Part shown: one piece after another, positions 33,167 through 41,521 of the stretch
How positions within the stretch are numbered: the first letter of the stretch is position 1
Layout: each line of letters opens with the position of its first letter
Source of the DNA: CAZEVY01 sp964515555
GTDB taxonomy: Bacteria > Acidobacteriota > Terriglobia > Bryobacterales > Bryobacteraceae
NCBI GenBank assembly: GCA_964515555.1
Contig: CAZEVY010000035.1
Location: 1-45,817 of the forward strand
DNA: 45,817 nt
Direction: 5' to 3'
Translations under genes and position numbers: made by a program
Notes under the pieces: generated by a model
Told to the model about the DNA's origin: nothing
Seen by the model: only the letters and a program-made list of their open reading frames with translations
Database searches by the model: none

Positions 33167-33868
33167 ATGACCGATTTCCCTACGATGGCGCCCATCCCCG
33201 GCGGGTGGTTCCCCATGGGCTGCGAGACCGGCCGCGACGAGGAGCGTCCCGTCCACCGCGTCCGGGTCGACGCCTTCGAGATCGGCGTATTCCAGGTTAC
33301 CAACCGCGACTGGACGGCCTACCTGGAGGCGACCCGCCATTCGCCGCCGCCCACCTGGGGATCGGCCGGATTCCGGGACGCCGGCCTCCCCGTCACCGCC
33401 GTGAGCTGGGTCGAGGCGGTCGCCTACTGCGCCTGGCTGAGCGCGCGCCATGACCGCTGCTACCGGCTGCCGACCGAGGCCGAGTGGGAGTTCGCCGCGC
33501 GCGGCGGCGACGACCGGCGCCTCTACCCCTGGGGCGACACCCCACCCGAGGCCTGGCCCGAGTATCGCCGGCGGTGGGGCGGCGCGGTGGAGGGTCCGAT
33601 GGCCGTCGGAAAGGGCAGCGCGAACCGCTTCGGGATATACGACATCGGCGAGAACGTCCATGAGTGGTGCTCGGACTGGTACGACGCGGCCTTCTACGCG
33701 TCGTCGCCCGGCGAGAATCCCCGAGGTCCGGCGACAGGCTCGCGGCGGGCCTCGCGAGGCGGGTCGTGGCGCCATCACGTGAAGGCCAGTCGGTGCGCGG
33801 CGCGGTCGAGCATCCCGCCCGGGTTTCAGTACGCCGACTACGGGTTCCGGCTGGCGCGGGATATATGA
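33167..33868 (+). CDS. SUMF1/FGE-sulfatase-domain protein without the FGE cysteine pair
   Basis: This 233-aa single-domain protein of the formylglycine-generating-enzyme fold has PIPGGWFPMGCETGRDEERPVH, VTNRDWTAYL, AVSWVEAVAYCAWLSAR, RLPTEAEWEFAARGG, YPWGD, GIYDIGENVHEWCSDW, RGGSW and YADYGFRLARD. True aerobic FGEs carry a catalytic Cys pair just after GGSW/Y. Here that segment is RHHVKASR, three residues shorter and without cysteine; Cys210 matches the structural Cys before AARS. It is therefore unlikely to oxidise sulfatase cysteine, although it sits 7 bp ahead of a Cys-type sulfatase. SUMF1 folds also serve in EgtB-like or binding roles. No signal peptide is seen. Confidence 0.87.
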   Translation: MTDFPTMAPIPGGWFPMGCETGRDEERPVHRVRVDAFEIGVFQVTNRDWTAYLEATRHSPPPTWGSAGFRDAGLPVTAVSWVEAVAYCAWLSARHDRCYRLPTEAEWEFAARGGDDRRLYPWGDTPPEAWPEYRRRWGGAVEGPMAVGKGSANRFGIYDIGENVHEWCSDWYDAAFYASSPGENPRGPATGSRRASRGGSWRHHVKASRCAARSSIPPGFQYADYGFRLARDI

Positions 33869-33875
33869 TGTACCC

Positions 33876-35468
33876 ATGACTCGACGCGGCTTCCTCGGCG
33901 CATCGGCGGCCGCCACGCTCGCGGCCCAGCCCGGTCCGCCGCCGAATATTCTCTGGATCAGTTGCGAGGACATGAGCCCCGACCTGGGCTGCTACGGCGA
34001 CGCCTACTCGCGCAGCCCCAACCTCGACCGCCTCGCGTCGCAGGGCATGCGCTTCTCGAACGCTTACTCGGTGGCCGGCGTGTGCGCGCCTTCGCGGTCG
34101 GGAATCATCACGGGAATGTATCCAAGCACGATCGGCACCCACCACATGCGATGCGAGGGCGTGCCGCCGCCCTATGTGCGCTGCTTCCCCGAGTATCTGC
34201 GCGCGGCCGGCTACTACGCGACCAACAACGTCAAGACCGATTACAACTTCGCCGCGCCGCTGACGGCCTGGGACGAGAGCGGACCGCGGGCGCACTGGCG
34301 CAATCGGCCCAAGGGCCAGCCGTTCTTCTCGGTCTTCAACATCACGACCACCCATGAGAGCCAGATCCGCGCGCCCGAGCAGGCCTTCGCCGCCCACATG
34401 AAGCGCGTTCCGCCCGAGCATCGGCACGATCCGGCCCAGGTCGCCGTGCCGCCCTTCTATCCCGACACGCCGCTCGTCCGCCGCGACCTCGCCAACTACT
34501 ACGACCTCATCACGTCGATGGACGCGCAGGCCGGCGAATTGCTCGCGCAACTGGAGGCCGACGGCCTGGCCCAGAACACGGCCGTCTTCTTCTGGTCCGA
34601 CCACGGGCGCGGCCTGCCGCGCTGCAAGCGATGGATCTACGAGACCGGGACCCGCGTCGCGCTCATGGCGCGCTGGCCGGGACGCATCGCGCCGGGCGCG
34701 GTCAGCGGCCAGCTCGTCAGCCTCATCGACCTGGGGCCGACCATGCTCTCGATCGCCGGCATCGAGGCGCCGAAGACCATGCAGGCCCAGGCCTTCCTCG
34801 GCCCGCACGCCAAGGCCCCGCGCACGCACGTGCACTTCATCCGCGACCGCATGGACGAGGCCGTCGACATGTCGCGCGGCGTGCGCGACGCGCGCTACCG
34901 CTACATCCGGAACTACCAGCACGGCAAGCCCTGGGTGCAGTACATCGACTACATGGAGATGATGCCGACCATGCGCGAACTGCGCCGCCTCAACAAGGAA
35001 GGCAAACTCGAGGGCGCGCAGAAGCTCTGGTTCCGGCACGAGAAGCCCGTCGAGGAGCTCTATGACGTCGCGCGCGACCCCAACGAGATCGACAACCTCG
35101 CCGGAAAGCCGGAGCACTACGCGAAGCTCATCGAGATGCGTGAGGTTCACGAGCGATGGGCGCGCGAAACCGCCGACCTCGGCCGCATCCCCGAGGATCA
35201 ACTGAAGGAGGTCGCGCGGCCGAAAGGACAGTGGTCGGTGACCGCGGCCCCGCGCATCGAGCCCAAGGGCGGACGCGCCGCGAAGGTGCGCATCGACTGC
35301 CCGACGCCGGGCGCCTCCATCGCCTGGACCGCCGAGAGCGGCGACGCGGCGAAGTGGAAGCTGTACGCGGGCGAGATCGCGGTGGCGGCCGGGACGACGC
35401 TGCGCGCGCGCGCCTGCCGGCTCGGCTATCGCGACAGCGCGGAGACTCGGGCGGAGTTCACGGCGTAG
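33876..35468 (+). CDS. Cys-type sulfatase, heparan N-sulfatase-like
   Basis: The 530-aa enzyme has a Tat-like leader (MTRRGFLGASAAATLAA) and the sulfatase fold: ILWISCEDMSPDLGCYGD (metal site), AYSVAGVCAPSRSGIITGMYP with the CxPxR signature (Cys70, Pro72, Arg74), FFSVFNITTTHESQ, TAVFFWSDHGRGLPRCKRWIYETGTRVALM, and EELYDVARDPNEIDNLA. The last roughly 75 residues look like a CHB_HEX_C-type beta domain (SIAWTAESGDAAKWKLYAG). Cys70 must be converted to formylglycine for activity. Export by Tat would follow modification in the cytoplasm. The substrate is probably a sulfated glycan. The stop overlaps that of the convergent GH-like gene. Confidence 0.92.
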   Translation: MTRRGFLGASAAATLAAQPGPPPNILWISCEDMSPDLGCYGDAYSRSPNLDRLASQGMRFSNAYSVAGVCAPSRSGIITGMYPSTIGTHHMRCEGVPPPYVRCFPEYLRAAGYYATNNVKTDYNFAAPLTAWDESGPRAHWRNRPKGQPFFSVFNITTTHESQIRAPEQAFAAHMKRVPPEHRHDPAQVAVPPFYPDTPLVRRDLANYYDLITSMDAQAGELLAQLEADGLAQNTAVFFWSDHGRGLPRCKRWIYETGTRVALMARWPGRIAPGAVSGQLVSLIDLGPTMLSIAGIEAPKTMQAQAFLGPHAKAPRTHVHFIRDRMDEAVDMSRGVRDARYRYIRNYQHGKPWVQYIDYMEMMPTMRELRRLNKEGKLEGAQKLWFRHEKPVEELYDVARDPNEIDNLAGKPEHYAKLIEMREVHERWARETADLGRIPEDQLKEVARPKGQWSVTAAPRIEPKGGRAAKVRIDCPTPGASIAWTAESGDAAKWKLYAGEIAVAAGTTLRARACRLGYRDSAETRAEFTA

Positions 35469-37542
35469 CGGCCGCCGGCGCCGTTACCTCGACGATGCGA
35501 TACGAGTCCGACTCGAACCACCCCCGTCCACCGGGCGACAGCACCTCGAAGCAATAAATCAGATCCCACTCCGGCGTCAGCTCGCTGGCGGGAATCGTAA
35601 ATGCCGCCGCCGCGCCCACCGACGCCATCACGCGGAATTTCGACCCTGCCGCCAGCGGCCGGTAGTAGAGCCGTATGGCGCTCGCCGCCGACGGCGGCGT
35701 CACCCGGATCGAGAGCGCTAGCGGCGAACCCGCCACGGCTTTCACGGGAGGCGTGTGCGCGATGGCGGGACGCGGCGGAAGCACGGTCCACACGGGCGGA
35801 TGCGTCTCGGGCCGCGGGCCGCGCTTGCGAATCACCAGGCCGCCGACCGTCCACTCGTCACCGCTGAAGGCGATGTCGAGCACGCCGTCGCGCGACCGCA
35901 TCGCGCGCGCTTCTTCGGAGCCGTCGGGATAGAGAACGCGCACGTCGAACTCGCCCTCGCCCGAACGGTAGCGGAACGACTGCGCGCCGCGCCCGCGAAT
36001 CGACGGCCCGGCGGGGATACGCTCGCCCGCGCCGAGCCAGCCGAAGCCCGCGGCATCGTCGTAGAGGGTGCGCGCGTCGACGCGGCGGAACCGCGGCTGG
36101 CTGCCTCCAAAATCGAAAGCCGCGTCAAATCGCCCGAAGCGCTCCCAGGAGCGGACGCCCGCGTTGAGCCACGCCAGGTCGCGCTCGACCGCCGGCGTGT
36201 GCGCACGCGCGCGTGGCTCGATCTTCGCCAGATCGCGCCACGACGCCAGAGCGCCGGTGATCTCGCGGCGCGCGGCGTAGAGACCGGTGTCGTTCTCCGA
36301 CGCGTAGAAGTGTGAGAGGAAGTATGCCGCCAGTTGCTTGCGTGCGTGAAACCTCGCAAGTGCGATGGACGCGCGGAGGCGGCGTTCGATCGCGGGCCGT
36401 TCGGCGGCGCGCGCCAGCGACTGCTCGATTGCAAGCGCGGCGGCGTGCAGCTTCTCGGCGGTCTCGAGCGGCGTACACCGCGCCGTGGCGCGCCCGTGAA
36501 TCTCGTCGTCAACCGCTTCGCGCGCCGAGGCCGTGAAGCGCGGGTCGCCGGGCGGAGCGAGCCTGTAGGCTTCGATAGGAGCGCCCGCGTCGATGGGGCC
36601 GGCTTCCACCGCGCCGGCCAGTTGGCGCTCGGGATCGGAGGCAAGAGCCTTTTCTCCGGGCTTGGGATCGTAGCCGAGCCGTCCCCAGGAAAGAGCGCCC
36701 GCGAGATCGGGCGATTCGAGCTCGAAACCCGAAGCGCCGGAGGCGATGAAAAACGGAACGGCCTCGCGCACCGCTACCGGACCCGGTCCCACCCTCCACA
36801 GGAATTCCGCGGGCTTGGGATGCGGGCGGCCGAACGCTTCCCCGCCAAACCGGGCGACGTATCGAACCGGCACCTCCGGCGTGTCAACCGCCGCGCCGCC
36901 GTCGGCTTCAAGCGTCACGCGGCGGCCGCTTCCGGCGATCGTCTCGACTATGCCGGACACCGGCGCGCCAACCTGGACGACACGAATCAGCGGGCAGCGC
37001 GCGAGAATCCCGCCCAACGCGCCGCCCTGCTCGTTCGATACGGCGATTGTCACGTCGACAGCGTAGCCCGCAGCGATCTCGGAGATCTTCCGCAGGGCGT
37101 CGATACGGCCCGCGGCGTCGCCGGCGATCGTCACCGCCAGCCGGTTGATGCGGCTGCGGGCAAGCGTTTCGAAGTAGTCGTTCCAGTATTCGGGTGGGCG
37201 ACCGAAGTCTTCAGCGCCGAGCTCCACGCGCACGCCGCGGATCGCGAGCGCCGGCTTTCCGCGAGCCGGAACCAGGAAACCTCGCGCGCGGATCTGGTCG
37301 GCGGCTTCGAGGAGTCCGTACATCAGGCCGCGCAGGTCGCCGCCCGAGACGCGGGCCCCGGTGATGCGCCAGGCGCCGGGGACGTCGTCGACGATGTCGG
37401 CGGAGATGCGGAATCGCGCCGGGTCCATTTTGCGCTTGGCGAGCGCGCGCGAGAGCTCGGCGAGGCCGAATTCGCGGGGGCCGGCTGTCGCGGAAAGGGC
37501 GAGGACCGCCGATGCGACCAATCCCCGCGCGCCGCGCGTCAC
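35458..37542 (-). CDS. exported protein with GH20/GH67-type N-terminal domain, putative glycan enzyme
   Basis: The 694-aa protein starts at GTG with a signal peptide. An N-terminal alpha/beta domain at about 25-105 contains ISGGDLRGLMYGLLEAADQIR-like sequence (here VSGGDLRGLMYGLLEAADQI), the pattern that precedes catalytic barrels in beta-hexosaminidases and alpha-glucuronidases. The middle (PPEYWNDYFETLARSRINRLAV and onward) reads like a TIM barrel without recognisable catalytic acids, then comes a helical section. The C-terminus has Fn3-like strands. It starts one base after the receptor stop, so it is cotranscribed with that receptor. A glycan-related role beside the sulfatase is inferred. 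Confidence 0.72.
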   Translation of the reverse strand: MTRGARGLVASAVLALSATAGPREFGLAELSRALAKRKMDPARFRISADIVDDVPGAWRITGARVSGGDLRGLMYGLLEAADQIRARGFLVPARGKPALAIRGVRVELGAEDFGRPPEYWNDYFETLARSRINRLAVTIAGDAAGRIDALRKISEIAAGYAVDVTIAVSNEQGGALGGILARCPLIRVVQVGAPVSGIVETIAGSGRRVTLEADGGAAVDTPEVPVRYVARFGGEAFGRPHPKPAEFLWRVGPGPVAVREAVPFFIASGASGFELESPDLAGALSWGRLGYDPKPGEKALASDPERQLAGAVEAGPIDAGAPIEAYRLAPPGDPRFTASAREAVDDEIHGRATARCTPLETAEKLHAAALAIEQSLARAAERPAIERRLRASIALARFHARKQLAAYFLSHFYASENDTGLYAARREITGALASWRDLAKIEPRARAHTPAVERDLAWLNAGVRSWERFGRFDAAFDFGGSQPRFRRVDARTLYDDAAGFGWLGAGERIPAGPSIRGRGAQSFRYRSGEGEFDVRVLYPDGSEEARAMRSRDGVLDIAFSGDEWTVGGLVIRKRGPRPETHPPVWTVLPPRPAIAHTPPVKAVAGSPLALSIRVTPPSAASAIRLYYRPLAAGSKFRVMASVGAAAAFTIPASELTPEWDLIYCFEVLSPGGRGWFESDSYRIVEVTAPAAATP

Positions 37543-37543
37543 C

Positions 37544-40500
37544 TCAGAAAATCACCTTCAAGCCGAGCTGCACGTGCCGCGGACTCTGCGCCGAGGAGAT
37601 CCCCCCGAACGACGGCGACCCGACATAGATGTCGGGCAGATCGAAATTCGCGCGATTGAACAGGTTGAACGCCTCCAGCCGGAACTGGAGCGACGCGCTC
37701 TCGGAGATCGCCAGATTCTTCACCACCGACATGTTCACCGTCGCCAGGCCCGGCCCGTCGAGGATGTTGCGCCCCGAGCTTCCGAAGCTGCCGAAGGCGG
37801 GCACGGCGAACGCCGAGGTGTCGAACCATCGCTCGGGCGTGCGCTTCGAGAGACTCGGGTCGCGCAGCACGTGCGGGCGGTCGTTGTTGCCGAAGCCGAG
37901 AATCGAGCGGCCCGTGTTGCTCTGGTCGAGATCCTGGTTGAGCGCCACCGTGAACGGCCGCCCGGTCTGGAACGACCAGATGCCGAACGTCTGCCAGCCG
38001 CCGAGGAGGCGGCCTTTTCCGAACGGGAGATCGTAGGAGTAGCTCGCCGAGAAGCGATGCCGCACGTCGAAGTTCGACCGCCCGCGCTCGGCGCGCACGT
38101 TGCGGCTGTCCTGCGGAAAGTTGGGGTCGCCGGCGCTGGAGAAAAACCCCGAGGCGTCGTCGATCGACTTGGAGAACGTATGCGAGGCCAGCACCGACAG
38201 CCCGCCGCGCAGCCGCTGCTCGAATCTCGATTGCAGGCTGTGGTAGTTCGACGAAGCGCGCGATTCCAGACGATTGACGTCGGCGAGGAACGGTACTGGC
38301 CGCAGGTTCTGCGGCGCGGCGCTGGGCGCGGCCTGGTTGATGTCGCGCGCGCTGAGCAGTTTGGTCCCCTTGGAGCCGACGTAGCCGATCTCGATCATCC
38401 GTCCGGCGCCGAGCTCGTGCTGCACGGTGAGATTCCAGTGCTGCATGTAGGGCGTGCGCAGGTCGCGCTGGAACGCCAGCGCCGACTGCGGCCACGGCAG
38501 CGGGAAACTCTGCGGGAACGGATCGCTCAGCGTCACCGGCGGCAGGCCGGGGAAGTTCGGGAAGACCCGGAAGTTGAAGTACGGCGCATTGAAGTAGAGT
38601 CCCTCTCCGGGCGCCAGCGCCGACTGGTCGTAATAGAATCCGTACCCGCCCCGCAGCACCGTCGAGCGGCCGCGCGGCGTCCAGGCGAAGCCGAAACGCG
38701 GCGCGACGTTGTTCTTGTCGCCGAAATAGCCGGCGCGCGGAACGCCGGCGGTTCCCACCGGAACCAGCGATGCGTTCGACGGCTCATACGTCGTCGCACG
38801 ATCGAAGCGGTCGACCGGCGGTGAGTTGTACTCGTAGCGCAGGCCCAGCGTCAGCGTCAGGCCGGAGCGCGCGCGCCAGGTGTTGTTGGCGAACAACGCC
38901 GTCGAACTCGTGCGCAGATACTGCGGATTGTCGAGCGTCGCCGCGGCGGTCGCGCCCGGGAAGCCTTGCAACATCTCGGCCAGCGCGCTGCCCGTGAAGC
39001 CGACGAAGTTGAGCAGTCCGCGCGACTGCACGTCGCGAAACGCGTTCTGCTGGAGGCGCCGGAAGTCGAATCCGAACTTCCAGTGGCTGCGCCCCTGCGA
39101 CCAGGTGGCGTGGTCGAGCACCTGGAAGGAATTGACGGCCGACTCCTGCGGGTTGTTGTACTCGTCGCCGAGCGGCGAGAATCCCGCCACTGTGATGAAG
39201 CTGAGTCCGTGATCGCGCGTGCGCGGCGAAAGCTCGGGCAGTCCGACCTGGCGGTTCAGGCTGCGGCCGGTGTTCTCGTGATACACCGCCGAACCGATCC
39301 GGCTGAAGGCCGCCCGCAGCTCGTTGACGAAGACCGGCGAGAACGCGCGTGTCTCGGAGAGCATGAAGTTCTGCGCGCGCCGCGGCACGTTGTTGCCGAA
39401 GCCCGGCACGGACGAAAAGATCGGACCGCCGAAAGGCTCGTAGAGGTCGCGGTCGGCGAAACTGTATCGCACGGCGAGATCGGAGGAGCGGCCGAGGGCG
39501 TGGTCCAGGCGCGCGTCGAACTGGTCGCCGCGCTCGCGCTGAATTGGCGAGGAGACGAAGTTGCGCGCGGGGTTGGTTCGGTTCGGCAGCGGATAGAGCG
39601 CCGCGATGGCGCGTCCCACCGGGTGCTGCCGCTGCGCCGGAATCATGTTGTTGGCGAACGGCGCCTGCGTGAACAGGTCGATCGCGAACACCTGGCTGCG
39701 CGAGAAATCGCCCACGCGCTCGAGCGCCGTCGGGACGTTGGTGGTGCGCGTGGCGCCCTCGCGGATGCGGCGGCCCTCGAAGTCCCCGAACAAAAAGGTG
39801 CGATCCCGTTTCAGCGGACCGCCCAGCGATCCGCCGAACTGGTTGCGCTGGTAGCGCGGATCGCCTTCCGAGGCGGGAGCGAAGAAGTTGCGCGCGTCGA
39901 GCGAGGCGTTGCGGAAGAACTCATACGCCGTCCCGTGGACCCGGTTGCCGCCCGAGTGCAGCACCACGTTGATCTGCCCGCCGCCGTTGCGTCCGAAGGA
40001 GGCGTCGTAGGTGCTGGCGATCACCTCGAACTCGCGGATGGCGTCCACCGGCGCGATCACGCCGAAGGAGTTCAGCTTGGGGTCGCCGTTGTAGACGCCG
40101 TCCAGCAGGAAGGTGTTCGAATCCTCGCGGCTGCCGTTGACGTTCATGGCGACGTCGCCGCGCACCGATCCGGCCGAGCCCTGCGCCGAGGGCGCCACGC
40201 CCGGCGCCAGCAGGCTCAGCTCCAGGAAGTTGCGCCCATCGAGCGGCAGACCCCGCACCTGGCGATTGTCGATGACCGCACCCACCGAGGCCGATTCGGT
40301 CCTCAGCAGCCCGCGCGGCGCCGTCACCACGACGCTCTCGCTCCGCGGCCCCTCGATCAGCGCGACGCCGACCCGCAGCTCCTGGTTGATCAGCAGCGTC
40401 AGGTCGCGGACGCTGCGGCGGTACCCGCTCTGTTCCACCTCCAGGCGGTATTCGCCGGGAGGAAGCAGCACGAACTGAAACTGGCCTTCCGAATCCGCGA

Positions 40501-40678
40501 TCGCCGTCCGCTCGCGACCGGTCTCGATCTGGACCAGCTTCGCCGACGCGCCCGCAACGGGCTGCCCGACGGCCGATGCCGCCTCTCCGAGGATCGATCC
40601 TCTCCAGTTCTGCGCGGAAGCCGCCGCGGCGGCGATCAGCACACCAACAATCAGCGCGGGACGGTGGATAACAGACAC
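37544..40678 (-). CDS. TonB-dependent receptor, Oar-like
   Basis: This 1044-aa outer-membrane protein has a signal peptide (to about residue 22). The carboxypeptidase-regulatory domain spans about 25-110 (WRGSILGEAASAVGQPVAGASAK, GQFQFVLLPPGEYRLEVEQSGY). The plug spans about 115-235 (DNRQVRGLPLDGRNFLELSLLAPG, FLLDGVYNGDPKLNSFGV, IREFEVIASTYDASFGRNGGGQINV). A barrel ends in HVQLGLKVIF with the terminal Phe expected of a barrel. The start is GTG at 40678 with GGAGAGG 4 nt upstream. The closely linked GH-like gene and the nearby sulfatase suggest it imports products of sulfated glycan breakdown, but this is inferred from location. Confidence 0.94.
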   Translation of the reverse strand: MSVIHRPALIVGVLIAAAAASAQNWRGSILGEAASAVGQPVAGASAKLVQIETGRERTAIADSEGQFQFVLLPPGEYRLEVEQSGYRRSVRDLTLLINQELRVGVALIEGPRSESVVVTAPRGLLRTESASVGAVIDNRQVRGLPLDGRNFLELSLLAPGVAPSAQGSAGSVRGDVAMNVNGSREDSNTFLLDGVYNGDPKLNSFGVIAPVDAIREFEVIASTYDASFGRNGGGQINVVLHSGGNRVHGTAYEFFRNASLDARNFFAPASEGDPRYQRNQFGGSLGGPLKRDRTFLFGDFEGRRIREGATRTTNVPTALERVGDFSRSQVFAIDLFTQAPFANNMIPAQRQHPVGRAIAALYPLPNRTNPARNFVSSPIQRERGDQFDARLDHALGRSSDLAVRYSFADRDLYEPFGGPIFSSVPGFGNNVPRRAQNFMLSETRAFSPVFVNELRAAFSRIGSAVYHENTGRSLNRQVGLPELSPRTRDHGLSFITVAGFSPLGDEYNNPQESAVNSFQVLDHATWSQGRSHWKFGFDFRRLQQNAFRDVQSRGLLNFVGFTGSALAEMLQGFPGATAAATLDNPQYLRTSSTALFANNTWRARSGLTLTLGLRYEYNSPPVDRFDRATTYEPSNASLVPVGTAGVPRAGYFGDKNNVAPRFGFAWTPRGRSTVLRGGYGFYYDQSALAPGEGLYFNAPYFNFRVFPNFPGLPPVTLSDPFPQSFPLPWPQSALAFQRDLRTPYMQHWNLTVQHELGAGRMIEIGYVGSKGTKLLSARDINQAAPSAAPQNLRPVPFLADVNRLESRASSNYHSLQSRFEQRLRGGLSVLASHTFSKSIDDASGFFSSAGDPNFPQDSRNVRAERGRSNFDVRHRFSASYSYDLPFGKGRLLGGWQTFGIWSFQTGRPFTVALNQDLDQSNTGRSILGFGNNDRPHVLRDPSLSKRTPERWFDTSAFAVPAFGSFGSSGRNILDGPGLATVNMSVVKNLAISESASLQFRLEAFNLFNRANFDLPDIYVGSPSFGGISSAQSPRHVQLGLKVIF

Positions 40679-40811
40679 TAGACCTCTCCGAGGCGGACGG
40701 TATCTTATTACTATAGACGACCGTTGCCGGTGAATGTAACTCCGTCGCTCAGGGGCGTAAGGCCGGGTCTCCCGTCAAGGCCCCGGATAACAGCCGGCCG
40801 CGCCGCTGCAC

Positions 40812-40817
40812 TACAAT
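40812..40817 (+). promoter_or_regulatory. -10 box (TACAAT) of sdhC
   Basis: TACAAT overlaps a possible upstream ATG (40816), so that codon would not be in the mRNA. Initiation near 40824 would leave about 10 nt before the ATG at 40834. No good -35 is visible in the GC-rich upstream DNA. Confidence 0.45.
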
Positions 40818-40833
40818 GGAGTCGTCCGATCGC

Positions 40834-41520
40834 ATGAGTGCCGCCGCCGCTTCCCTCACCCTCGCGCGCGCCGTCCGCTTCTATCAGGCCACCGTCGGCA
40901 AGAAAGCCGTCATGGCCGTCACCGGTGTGCTGCTCTACGGCTTCGTCATCATTCACCTTCTCGGCAACCTGCAAGTCTTCCTGGGACCCGAAAAGATCAA
41001 CGCCTACGCCCGCAACTTCCGCGAGCTCGGCGGACTCTTGTGGGTCGCGCGCGCCGGACTGCTCGTGATTGTCGCCGCGCACCTGATCTCGGCCGTCCAG
41101 CTATGGATGCTGAACCGCGCCGCGCGGCCCGAGCGCTACCGCAGCCTGCGCCCCGTCGACTCCAGCTACGCCTCGCGGACCATGGCCCTGAGCGGCCCGA
41201 TCCTGGCCGCGTTCATCGTCTATCACCTGATGCACCTGACCTTCGGCAACGCGCATCCCAGCTTCAACCATGAACTCGACGTCTACAGCAATGTCGTCAC
41301 CGGATTTCGCGCGACGCCCGTGGCAATGGCCTACATCGTCGCCATGCTCATGCTCGGCCTGCACCTCCAGCACGGCGTCTGGAGCCTGTTCCAGTCGCTG
41401 GGAGTCTCGCATCCGCGCCTGACGCCCTGGCTGCGCCGGCTGGCGTCGGCCTCGGCGGCCTTCATCGTCGCGGGAAATATCTCGATTCCGCTGGCCGTCC
41501 TCGGCGGATTCCTCCGCTAA
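40834..41520 (+). CDS. sdhC: succinate dehydrogenase cytochrome b subunit (type B)
   Basis: This 228-aa membrane protein has five helices, the SdhC type of Wolinella/Bacillus-like quinone-reactive complexes. Helices include KKAVMAVTGVLLYGFVIIHLLGNLQVF, LLVIVAAHLISAVQLWML, PILAAFIVYHLMHLTFGN, VAMAYIVAMLMLGLHLQHGVWSLFQSLG and SASAAFIVAGNISIPLAVLGGF. Heme-ligand histidines occur in IIHLLGN, AAHLIS, VYHLMHL and GLHLQHG, enough for two b hemes. ATG 40834 is preferred over 40816 because of the overlapping -10 box. The partner sdhA begins only at 45623, past an opposite-strand gene. Confidence 0.92.
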   Translation: MSAAAASLTLARAVRFYQATVGKKAVMAVTGVLLYGFVIIHLLGNLQVFLGPEKINAYARNFRELGGLLWVARAGLLVIVAAHLISAVQLWMLNRAARPERYRSLRPVDSSYASRTMALSGPILAAFIVYHLMHLTFGNAHPSFNHELDVYSNVVTGFRATPVAMAYIVAMLMLGLHLQHGVWSLFQSLGVSHPRLTPWLRRLASASAAFIVAGNISIPLAVLGGFLR

Positions 41521-41521
41521 G

